A model generated the notes under the pieces. That model was not told the DNA's origin. It made no database searches and worked only from the letters and a program-made list of their open reading frames with translations. Below are positions 35,990 through 48,500 of a stretch of 64,000 bases of DNA, one piece after another (positions within the stretch are counted from its first letter, which is position 1; each line of letters starts with the position of its first letter). The stretch is from Brachypodius melanocephalos (taxonomy: Eukaryota; Chordata; Aves; Passeriformes; Pycnonotidae). The stretch spans positions 3,706,657 through 3,770,656 of the forward strand of contig VZSR01002145.1 in assembly GCA_013398615.1 (NCBI GenBank). The letters are read 5' to 3'. A program made the position numbers and the translations under genes.

Positions 35990-36424
35990 TTTATTTAAAA
36001 TTATTCCTAAAAGGTCCTTTAAGGAGACCGAACCTTGAAAATTAATGCTGTATCATTTATGAGCATTGTAACTTGGGAGCCATAAAGATGTCCCTGCCTC
36101 TCATTTTCCCATAAGAATTAATTTTAAAAACCCATAAAACTTTGATTAATCCTTTAAAATTCAGTAGCTATACTGGCAAAATTATTCTCTTTAGTGTTTC
36201 TATTGCTTTTTCTTGATAATCCTTAACAGGATAATCCCTATCATTTTAAATCATAATCCTGAACAGATTTAAGCCATTTCAACAACAAATACTAGTGCCT
36301 ATGTGTAAAAATTAGAAAATCAACAGTTAATTTAATAAAAGATATGAAACACCAGAATCATGAGAGTTAGATGAGAAATTAAGGATTTAATTGGAGGCAC
36401 ACTAGAACTGGATGCCAAAAGGGG
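35990..36424 (-). other. EFCAB5: EFCAB5 3' UTR (inferred extent)
   Basis: Noncoding sequence after the EFCAB5 TAA at 36425-36427. Minus-strand ATTAAA occurs at 36386-36391 and 36331-36336, and AATAAA at 35990-35995. Any of these could set the end; the AATAAA is the canonical one. Confidence 0.45.
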
Positions 36425-36552
36425 TTAAGGATGGTTTTTTTCAGTGTGTTGGCTCTTTGCAATCTCTGCGAGTGCCAGGCAGGTGTGCAGCCACTGGTAC
36501 AGGTATTCAGCTGGAGCAGAGTCCTTCTGCCACTCTGCTGCTTGAGGGACAC
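36425..36552 (-). CDS. EFCAB5: EFCAB5 terminal exon
   Basis: 128 bp from a TTCCAG acceptor to TAA. Encodes VPQAAEWQKDSAPAEYLYQW and LHTCLALAEIAKSQHTEKNH then Pro. The frame is set by the single base left by the previous exon. Confidence 0.86.
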
Positions 36553-39500
36553 CTGGAACAAAAAAACCCAGCTGTAAATAACACAGAGAAAGTCAAAACC
36601 ATGAGCAGTGTTGCCACAAGAACAGGAGATCATCCCCTCAGCAGAATTGATGCTGAATCCAGTAATTCCAGGAATGGCAATGCTTTGAAAAGCACACAGC
36701 TATATCGTGACAGTGACCTGTCAAGTGCTGACTTTCCACTGTAATTTATCTTATTTTGTGGTGGGTGCCCTGTTGTACAAAGTGCTCTGCTATATTTTAA
36801 TGCTAAACCAGCACTTATATGTGGAACATATGGACATGAGCTGATGTTCATTTTAAATGAATTCCTGTAACTGTGAGTTGTACGTGCATTCACACTGCTC
36901 TCTCAGAATAGGTTCCATCCTTGGAAACCAACCTTTCCTAGCACACCTGCAGTTTCCAAAGCTACATTCTTTAATTACATCAGCATCCCTAGCTGCAGGA
37001 AAACTGGATGCTCTAGGCCTGTTTTGTTCTTTCCAGTGAATTAGTTTAATATATATGAGGAGAACACATGAAAAGGAACTATGACTGCCTCAAGTGTTTA
37101 CTCTTTATCAGCAGGCAGGGTACTGTTGATAAATATCCCCAGCTAAAGCAATAACTCTTGTCCACGTTTGGCTTTTAACAGGCCTCTCAGACTGGTATTA
37201 GATCCTGAGAGAGAGATCTCAACGAGAACAAGTAATTTCTCTTGCAGAGATATTGCAAATAATAATAACAGCCTCTTGACTGCTCTGGCACCAAAAAAAA
37301 GCTCACGTTCATTAAAAGAGAGAAAAACACACTGACAAACAGCTCCTGTCTATGGCCTGTGAGTACATTAAGCACTTGGCAGATGGTGTTTACAAAGAGG
37401 AGGGCTCACACTGTGTGTTCCTGTTTGGGGATGGGTCAGTCCCTAGGGCAGGGCACAGAGGTTTCAAGCAGATTTTCTTGCCAAAACAGCCATCATTCTT
37501 CGTAAGTCTTTACATATTACTTGCCAAAAGAACCCTCATTCTTCATGCTTATCAGGTTTACGAGACCACTTGTTCTGGAAGGTTTCAAAGCTGATCTGCT
37601 CCCCTTTCCTGAAGGCAGTGAATTTTGAGTCTAAATTTAACAGGTTGATTTCTATTGACCAAAAAAGACTGCAGATATTTAGGACACATTATATGTTGTT
37701 TAACTTATTGTGAAATCAAAGTTAATTTCTGAAGTAAGGCCCTTAAAAGCACTCAGCTGAACGCTGCCATTGACATGGTTTCATTTTTGAACTGTGTCAT
37801 GGTTCATTTTTGAACTCACAATGAGTTTATAATATTTACCAGTGATGAGGTCCAGCAGCTCTGCTTGAACTTGCACAGATGAAGAGGTTGGATCAAAGCA
37901 ATAAATCTCCTGAATCAAATTGTCATCAAGTTTCTGCAATGCAGAGAACAAAAAGATTAGGGTGTTTGTGAAAAGCTTACAGAATGAAAGATAGATGAGA
38001 AACATATAGGAAATCTATAGGTAATTATTTCAGTGCCATTTCCCCCTTGGCAAATTCCACTGCGTCTTCTTGGAGGAGGAAGAATAGAAAACAAAGTCTC
38101 AATAATTTGAATTCTCACCAGTTTACACTGACTCCAGCTCTCAGTCTCTTCTGAGCCCTTCCAGTCTGGATGCAAAAGCAGCAGCACAGCCTTAACTACG
38201 CTGTGTACCAGAGCTGGGGGTTCTGCACTGCTCTTTATTCCAGCAAAGCTCTCAGCACTGAGTTTCTGGACACACTCACGCAGCTCCTGCAGCATGAACC
38301 GGTGGAAGAGAATCCCTGCATGCCTCATGTTCGCCACACGTTCTGCCTCTGCAATCAGAAACAAACCCCTCGAGAGGCTGCTCAGAAAAATCTGCTATTC
38401 AGGACTTACATTACTGACTGACAGTCTATGTGCTAGATCTCTGAGGGCAACAAGGTGTCTGCTTCACATCTTTGATTGCAGCACCAACTACCCTGTGAGC
38501 CAGAGTTAAAATCTGCCCATTCTACTACTCTGCTAACCTGAGACTTGCCTGGGAGTAGTTTATATATAACAAGGATTTGTATTAGTCTTTCCATACTTTT
38601 AATATAGTTTTACTGAGATTCCTAATTTCACCCCTATCTCACATCTATGCACAATACCCAGCACTTGTGTTGGTTGTGTTTCCTCTAGAGACCTCTGCAG
38701 GATCTCCGAGCAGGCAGCTTGGGCCATCTTTAGCATTTTCTGCAGGTCTTTCTGTTCCTGAGGTGGTAATTTCTTGTGCTGTCCGATGCTGATATCAAAT
38801 ATGCTGAGAGTTTGTCTTGATAGGTCATGGAGAGGTACTGCAATGTGGTGTTCTCCATAGACAGAAATGAGAGTGACCTCTGAACTGTCTTTGCACTTGA
38901 ACAGGTAATCTCTGAAATGAAATGTGCTAGAGTTTACCATCCTAGTTTGTTCTAATGATTTACTTAGTGTATTTAAGATGCCATTCATCTCTTATTGTTA
39001 AAATAAAGCTATTACATCACTAAATCATAGTTTGTTTTCTTGAACTGAAATTTGCACAGCTCTAAGTATCATTGAAGGCATGTACACAAAGGAAAAAATA
39101 ACATTGGGAACACAATATTGCTTAGCCAAGGTGATTGCTGAAAATCATGAGAATTTAACAAATCTTGCTTTAAAAGCAGTTTGCTGTTTCTTACTGCATT
39201 GATATTTGTTGTAGACAGTTTTATAAAAAGTAAAAACAGCTGCTGGAACAGCAAATGGCTGTTCAAGCAACTTAGACAACAAGGACGATATGCTTAAAAG
39301 ACAAGTCTGTGAGGATCTTGGCAGTGGAAGGAAGCAGAGAATTGAAGGAAATGAGACTAATACGGCCAGGAAAAAATACAGATTATTCTAAAGAGCAAAA
39401 TGGTTGTAATCTCGCAAACCCTGGCAGCTCAGCTGGTAAGCATTTAGTCAGAAGTTGTTGCAGCCTAAAGTCAAAGAGAAAATACTCCTCAGCCCTTCAC

Positions 39501-42500
39501 AGTTCAGTGCCATGTGCATACACACCAGAAGGCTTGATAGTGAGAGAGCTGCAGACACTCTCAGGGCTGCACCACCAGAGGATTCATGTAATGTGGGTCA
39601 GCCTGATGCAGGCTGAGTCAAGGAGCACAGGGGACCAGTCCCATTGCAGGTGCTGGAGCCTACCTGAGGAGGTTTTCCTCTCTGAGGAGAACACCAGGAG
39701 AGCTGTGGATTTCCTTTTGTCCTGTGTTATCTGTAGTGATCACCTTGTGCAGAGCATAGTTCTGCCAGAGAGAAAAGAAAGGTTTAGCTGCATCCAAGAA
39801 AGGAACAGATATTTTAAAGCTTGGAGAGGGAGGAAATAGTTTCTTATAGGAAACTCCCATGTACATTCAAGAGCAATGGGATTGTTTAAAGACATCTCCC
39901 AACACTGCTTAGTTTTGTTCCCAGAGATGGGTGAAGAATGTGCCCTGGACCTCCCTCAGCCAGACTCTTTAATCCACCCCAGGCTCCACACTGAGGAACA
40001 CCCACAGGCTTAGAGGTTTTCATTCCTTTTCCCATCCTCTTGCAGTCCTTTCTCGTGTCATGTTTGTGTCAGTGTGTCTTGACACATGGAAAGCAGAGAG
40101 GGGAGTGAGTGACCTGGCTATCAGACAACTAACAAGGGAACAGTGCTGAGCCTGGAATGACAACAGAACACTGCCAACATAAACCATGCTTATCAGAGGA
40201 AGCAGCTGAATTATGACTGCAGATATCATACAGACTTTGGGATGACATGGGATCCGTCCTAAATATTGCATATACATTTGTCTTCTTAACTCATTGGTAC
40301 ATGAAGTGACAAGCTTCCCAGGGCCCAAGTGCCTGCTGAACAACTGGAATATGACCTGCATGGAGCGGGGATGCCTTTACAAGCTGGCTAATTGGGAACC
40401 AGTCACTTCCTGAGCTGTATTTACATCTTGGCTGCTGACATAAGTTCAGAACAAAGAGCTAATAAATTAGCTGACACATTCTCTTGTCCCTATAAAATAC
40501 CATAATTTTGACATGCAGAGGATATCCAAAGAGAAGCATTTCCCTTAGTGGCAGTCTCAGACAGCAAAGCTATGGATGGATGCATGGGGTTCTGCTCTAT
40601 TGGTTGCTATGCAGCAGTGAGCACTGAAGGAGAATAGTCCTTTTCATATGGAGAAAGGGTTATACTAGCAGTGCTCTTGAATTCTTTTACAGGGGAGGAT
40701 GAAAACAATGAAGAGGGGTCTCCTTTACAAAGGGAATCTTCCCTGTCTGCATTTGTAGCCTTTTTGTTGCACAAACAGGCACAAGAATCTTGTGCAGGCT
40801 TCAGCTTTAGTGATAAAACTACTGGAAAAACAGGCAGCTGGACATGGCACTTCCTCTCTAAAGCAGCTTTTCAGCCCCTGATGATTACAGACCTTTTCTC
40901 TGCAGTACCTTGTCTTTGCCAGGTGCCACCAGATAGGCTGTGACAGCATGGATGCTGGGTGTCCTGGGATACAACCAGTCCAGAGCAGTGACAGCCACTT
41001 GTAGGACATTTTCCCGCATGCAGATGTGGTGGTAGGCTTTGCTGAATGCATGGCAAACTCCCTGTGAAAGCAGAATCCACCAAGTGAGCCAGACGATTTC
41101 ACACAATTTGGGAGAAAAAAAGCTGGGGGAATGTTCATGTTGTAACAAATTGCTTTAATCGGAATTCGTAAAGCGGAAAAGTGACTGTGAAATGTCCCTT
41201 ATCAAATAATGCCCTCAAGCACTCAGTACTCGGTCACAGCCAAGTCCTTAACCAGACAGAGCTGATTTTTAGTGGAAATAGCCAAACGGGCCAGTAAGGT
41301 TGGCTTGCTGCGCTCCCTGCTGCCCAGATGATGCATCCACAGTGAGGTTGATCCCAAAGAAATCCGGACGCTGTCACTTATAATTATTCCACACCGTAAA
41401 AAGTAAGGTTTCATGTAATTTTATAGAAACGAACACAAATATGAGATTGAGAGCTTCGTGAAATAAAAGCTGCTACCTTTGGACTTTGCACAAAAGGTCA
41501 ATTGACGTCCTAGTCAGGAGAAGATTAAATAAATTATTGGTGAAGTGATACCTCATAATAAATTTCAGATAAGATGCTAATCAGGAGGATACTGATAAGG
41601 TGCTCTCCTTACACCACTTTTACTATATACTGCAGAAGGGGACCCACAGATATTTTTTTGGTTGTACATCTTACATTTACTCATAACAAACATGTAAAAT
41701 TCACAAGTTTTTTGCAGGTTGGTGTAACAAACTGCTTTTTGATGGTGTCCACCTTGTAGAAAGTGATCTCATGGGTCAGGAAGATGGATTTCTGACACTG
41801 GTCCCGAAGAGTGTCAAGTCCTAGAATGCCAAAAACTCTCCAATGAGCATCATACAGGGGCAGCACCAGGAGTGAACCTTTCCTCTCCTCCACAGGGCGG
41901 TCAGAGTTCCAGAAGTGAATGTTTCCATGGAGCTCAACTTTTGGAACATAGATTGGCTTTCCCTGGTCAATGGCTGCAAAGCTGAAATATAAATTTATGA
42001 GGAGGTTTGTCAGGAGGAGCAGAAAATCTTTAGTGAAACAGTAAATACTGCAGTTTTGATCTCTCCCTGTTTTTTGGCATCAGAGAAGGAAGGTATGAGC
42101 TCCAAACCCTGACCACACTCAGCAATGCCGCATCTACCACTCGAATCCCAAAGGCAGTGGTAATAAAGAGACACTTTTCATCCTTAGGGCATTTTAAAAA
42201 CATCAGCTAATAAATGGAATGAAAAGGAATACAGAAACAAGCAGCAGTTACATTTAATAGGTTAGAGGCAGCAGTGTTTAAAGAGACAAATATGTCTGTC
42301 TTTTGCAAATGGCAAGTGAAGAAGCATGAAAGCTGTTTATACCATAAACACTAGGGAAGGAAAGGCATTGTTCTCAAAAATATCCTGGGGATATAAACTG
42401 GCATAACAGAATTAATTTTTAAAGAAGAAAATGTAGACTCAATGGCACAGACATTTGCTAAAGGATGAGATTTATTAGACTGTGAGCTAATCTCCCCAAG

Positions 42501-45500
42501 GAAAGGAGTAAAATCCCAAACAGAGCAATTCTAAGCAAACCATGTGGAGTATAAGAACATGTATAGGATATTGGATCATTCCACAACAGTCTCTTGGGAC
42601 ATTTCCTCTCTGGAATACTCCATCGACCTCAGTTTCCAGTGCATCCCAAACATGCCAAACAGTCCAGAGGAAAAGGAACAGGTATTTGCAGCTTTTCTTA
42701 CCTGACTCCTTGCATGTCTCTGTGCAGCACTTGGTTTAGGACATGGGGAGCATCGTCTGCAGTACAGGCCACGTAGCGCAGGCAAACCTGTTCCCGCTCT
42801 GGGGACAGCCGGTTCTCTTCCAAAAGGGCAATATATGCACTGATCCTCTTGTTATCCCCATGGGCTTCCATGTCCTAGCAACCAAATGTTCCCCATTACA
42901 GTCTGTACATTAGCCACTGGCACTTACTTAATGGACTTGGCTCTTATTTAATTTTCGCTGAGATGCTGCTCTGGGTCACTGAGTTTGTGTGTCACCAGCC
43001 CCATGACGTGGCTGTGTGTCTGTTGTGGCCATGTCTGCCCGGTGCACCCTTTCACAAGCACAAACTCTTGGTATTTTGGTTGGCAAGGGAAACTGATTTC
43101 CTTTTTCCTATTGCTAATGGGGAGAAATAAATAGAAAAGTAATCCCTAACTATAATCTGTGCCTAAAAACAAGTCCTATGAATTTCTTCTCCAGTAGGAG
43201 ATTCCTTTAAGAAAAAAACAAGTGCCAGATTTGCCACATTTCCAAACCTAGACTATAATGCAAGAACACTTCAGCTACACTGAGAGAAGTTTGGATTTGA
43301 GGAGGGCTTTAATGGTGATGAAACACAGCTAAAGCCGCAGCTGTAAATTAAAAATGAAACTATTTCCACTACAAATTAACCATCTTTGTCCCAAACTGAC
43401 TCTGGTGTATTTCATTTCAGAAGCTCCAAAACTACAACTATGGATTTCCAGATCTGACCTGAGTCAGTTCTTCCATAAGTGAGACAAAATTATCCATAAG
43501 ATTCCTTCAATACTGGCAGAGCAAGGATGCCTACCTGGGACAGGGCCTTAATCACTGCTTTGTACACTGGTTCCATGCTTGTTCCGCTGCTCTCAGCTGC
43601 TTGCTGGATATCCTGCAGCCATTTCCTCCTGGCTGAGCTTTGCAAGCTCTCGGTGTGACTTTGTTCCACACTTGTGGTCAGGAATTTCACCAGGTTATCG
43701 ATAGTTTCATCCTCACTGCCAGTGAATGTGGAAGCAATTAACTCAAGGAAAGTCTGGAATGTTTTTGGAGATAATTTCCCCACTCTACTGAGCTGTGGGT
43801 ATCGAGAGCAAAGCTGTTCCTTTGCTAGTAGGAAAAAAAAATAGAAAATAAGACAGGAAAAATTTATTACTCAGTTGATTAATCGGTTTTGCAAAATATG
43901 AATCAAGACCTAAACAGGCTTTGGGTGGAGTCCATCCGGCCCATCCTTCTAGGTTTCTTTCAGCTCTACTATATGGAAGTGGTCACACTGGCAGGTAATC
44001 TCCAGTTTCCAGACTGGACGCATCCTTTTCTCTAGATGCCTGCTCCCCTGCTATGAGAAAGAATCCCGCACAGCCTTGGTTTCTCTCCTGATGCCGGTCT
44101 GTCAGAGCTGTCCCAGCGCGGTGCGGGCTCTGCCCGGCCCCGGCTCTGGGCTCATGGGGGTGCTCTTGCACAGCCTGAGGAACGTGCAGGCGCTGCCTGG
44201 CTCCGGGAGCCCCGGCTTCACGGCGCCTCTGTGACTGATGCTTCCATCATTTTTTCTGCATCCTGTTTGACTAGATGATCTTTACAGGTGCCTTCCAATC
44301 TAAACCATTTCATCATCATTAACACAGGTTTTAGCTGAAGAAGTAGCATGTACTAACTTGGCCCCAATCATGGTGGAGCTGTGATGCTGAACGCTGTCCT
44401 ATCCTGCCCATCATCTAAGGAACATTGAATATTCTAATTTAATTTCTGATTTTCTGACAGAACTAGGATGGAGAATTTTTTCATCATATAAAATGTTTAG
44501 ATTTTTACCTCCACTTTCTCCTCACTTTGAAGAAAGGGATGCAGAAAAAAATACACATGAAGTTAAATGTCTGTGATCATTTCCTTCACTACCGAGCCAC
44601 AGCATAATGAATTATTTTCCCCTTTATATCCAAAGTTACACTTTTCAAGGACAATCAAATAATTCTACTCACTTTTTCCTCTGTGTTTGCACCCAGGAGA
44701 AGTGCAATGTCTGTGAACCCTTCCCCCAAACCTGCTTGTTCCACATCCTTGAGAGATTAGGTTGAGGCTGCTAGACATAGTTCACATTTGCTGGTAGATG
44801 GTATTGATTTTGCTATGCTCCCTTTCTGTTTATTTGTCCTTTAGTTTATGAGCCCTTCATGGAAGGGACTGTGTCCTTCCATATTTCCATGGTATGTTCT
44901 GGCATGCTTTGAATACAAGAGAGCAGTGAACTGCCAGTTTCTCCTGGCTGGACAGCCTGGAGATGATTAACTGTGAAATACTGGTGTGCTCCCCACCCCA
45001 CCAGCTGCCTCCAGTGAGCTGGAGGATAAAGAGATTTTGGTGGTTGCCAAAGTGAGCCACTTTTAGTGACTGGCAGCAGAACAAGCAGCGTGAATATGAG
45101 CATGGAGATGAAAAAACCAGTCCTTTCCACTCAAGCACACATGCAGACATGTTCTTAATTGCTAATACACTGTTTCAGAGCACCTTATGCCCACATGTTA
45201 ATATGCATGAGGCTGCCAGACAGGTTCAGGTGAACCTGCAGCACTTCTGCAGGACCCAAGTCTTTTCTGTAAAGAACCAAATTTGCTAAGTTTATGCAGT
45301 GAAGTAACCAACAGAGAAGTGATACTCGAAGCTGCTCTGTAATTCATGAGAGCTATGCGACAGTGTGCATAACTACAGGCTATTTGAGATCCAAAAGGAA
45401 AGCTGTTCTCTCCTGTGAGGTACATTCCTGCTGGAAGCACAGAAAAATGTATCTATTAAAAATAGCTGGATAACACAGATGGACTGGACTAAAAGTGCAA

Positions 45501-48500
45501 ACATGTCCTCAGGCTTTATGTGTGTTTTTTCACTGCCATATCCCATGTATACGTTGCATGTTATACCTGAAATAATTTTTCAACTCATCCCAGTGTCATT
45601 AAAACATTGGGCTACTTCTCTGCCTGGGAATCTTGCACAGGAGGAGTGGATGGAGCAATGCATTAACAAATAGGTCTGGGTAGCTGTTCCTTTCCATTTT
45701 ACATCTCATACTGTGTATGCTTATGACTGCTTGCAAAACCAAACCGGTACTTGCAACAACCTCATTAGCCCTGTCACTGAATGGTTGAAGGCCTCCTGTG
45801 TTGTTCTCACAGAGCAGAGATTTTTCCTTACCATTCATCAAGGCCTCTTTTCCCAAGCCTCCCTCGAATGTGCTCAGAACAGCAACCACCTCTTCCAGCT
45901 CCAGAGATCCACATGCACTGCTGTCCCACTTTTCAAAAAGTGCCTCCAGGAGCTGTTTCCTTTGGGCCACGTGAGACATGTGGTGAACCTGCAACAAAGG
46001 AACAGTTGGTGTTTGGTGACTCCTGGACACTGGTGCTGGACACTACACAAGCTTGGACACACTCTGCAGTGGTTGTGCCAATCAGATCATTCCTATGGGC
46101 CAGGCTGACTCTGTACATACATAGCTCAGACCTACAGAAGAATCGTTAAACCTGGGAGATTAACTTAGAAACACTAAACAGAGGTGAGAGTTCTGTTTAC
46201 CAGGTAGAACCAGCACTGCAGAGAGTTATTTCACAGTGGACAAATGAAGCCTGTGCTGGATTTAAGGTGAGGTCAGTTCAGGTAAGTGCAAATTTCCCAG
46301 AACACAAATGTCTCCCCAGCAAGAGCTAACCAAGCCTCATCACTGACACCCCGAGATGTGACAGTTCATATTTCTGTACACTGTTACTTTGCTGGTGCTT
46401 GCCTGAAGTGTGTGGGCTCCAAGCAAATACATGTTACCATTTGTCCTCTAAACCCAGCATAGAGGGATAACTGGCTGGAGTGGAATTCTCTCAAAGGCCA
46501 AAATACTGGCAGTGTGTGCTGTGTTCAGTGAGGACTATGGAGCCGTCAGATCAAATATCTCATTCAAATTAGGTCAGCAGCACAGAGGGAATCCAGAAAG
46601 AGGTCTGAGGAAAACACAGCTAGAGAAATGCACTACAAAACAGACCTGAAGTGATATGAGGCACCCTGATGCTGGGCATGAGGAAGGGGAATATTTTTTT
46701 TAAACACATGGCAAGAGCACCTTGTAACTTAAACACAAAGAAGCCTGTGCACATTCACATCCAGCCATGCACATAGCAAACCCAAAGACACCTGTTTTAA
46801 AATCCTCCCCAAACATCCACAGCCTCCTCTGTACATGCCAGTGCAGTAGGTCAGAGGTCAGGTTCTTGGCTATTATAAAGGTGAATAAGCAGAATGGAAT
46901 GTTTTGGGCTCTTTCACAATTAGCTATCAACTGTTGTCCGGCTCTAGAACAGACAGACAACCTCTTACAGGATGAGTTTGTCATCACTTCCAGAGCTGAG
47001 GGCTAGGGAGGGAGCATCTCTATGAAGACAAAGGGGTAAAAGATCTCCTGAAGGAATAGAGGATGCAAGGCTGCAAGTGGGGAGCTCTGCCAGCATCAGA
47101 TTAACAGTTGACTTTACTAAGTGTCTGTGGGCATTTGCTTGGTTTTTGTTTGGACATGGGATCAGCAAAACTTATCAATATTTACTTTTTCTAGTTGTTC
47201 CATTTTTTCCTCTTCTGTCTGTTTGTATTCTTCTTTGATAAATGCAGTAAGCCTCTTCACAGTACGCAGAGAAATGTCTTCACCAACAAAATTGTCCATG
47301 AGCTGTACAAACTGTGGCAGGGTGAGGCAGCTTGCAGCAAAAGAGCTCTTAGTACAAGAATCCTGACTGTTCTGAATCTCTGCCATGCTGGGACCTGAGT
47401 CTGAAAGGCAAAAGCACAGTGTGTCACAGGAAGCCAAATGCTGCCCTAAAGCCAACCACGTGGCAGCTATCAACACAGCCCTCAATCCTGCACTTCCTAT
47501 CCAGGGAAATTACGGCTGAATACAGACTGACTCCATGCTGAGTAAAGGCTTTAATCTGCTTATACTGTTCTAATAGTAGCTCTGCAGATCCAGTCTGGCA
47601 TGGATGCCATCCTACAGCCAGGTCAAACCCTGACTACAGGTGAGCTGGAATTGCTGTTACTCAGCAGGGGGCTGTCTGAGACAAAGACCTCATTGAGGGA
47701 CTGCTGTCCCAGACAAACATCCAAGGACTGACTGCAGGACAGCCTAGTGCTGTGCACTGGACGTTACCACAGAAAGCTGTAGGTAAAGGGGGCTGCACCA
47801 TCAGCTTTACAACCCTTGACATAATGCATCTCTCACTGGATTGCTCAGACAATGTAGACCCAGTTCTTGCTGTGTTCTAAACTGTGAGACACAAGAGTGT
47901 TCACAGACTGCTAGCAAGGCGATTGGCCCTTATAGGATGTTTAAGAAAATACCTCTTTGAAACACAGTTGTCTCATCACAGCCTTCCTAGAACAAAGGCC
48001 TTTGTAGACAATGAAGCAGAATCATCCTTTGGAAACACAGTGAGAGATTAAAATAAAAGGTTCTTGCTAGATGATCTCATAGCACATCTCCATATAGGCA
48101 GTCGCAGTCTAAAAGTTATTTAACTAATTTCTAGATTTAATGTGCTCAGGTTCCTGTCTTGCTATAGTAATATTACAGAGTGAAACAGAACATAAAGTTT
48201 CTTCTTATTATAAAAATGCTGCTGCTTCACAAAGTCCCTACTTGAATTAAAGTGTCTGCTCAGAGCCTTGAACACAGATCACCAGCAAAGTGACTCACCT
48301 GCCATCCTGTGAAAGGAATAAGCTTGGAAACCTTGGCAGAAAACACCATGCTGAGAAGATAGCAAAACTTATGGTCTTCTCTACTCAGAAAACACTCACA
48401 TGGTTTTGAAATGGATTTAAAACACACTATAGTTAAATCAATCCAAATATATACATTAAAAATTATTAAGGTCTGTCAGAAAAAGAACACTTTACCTTTT

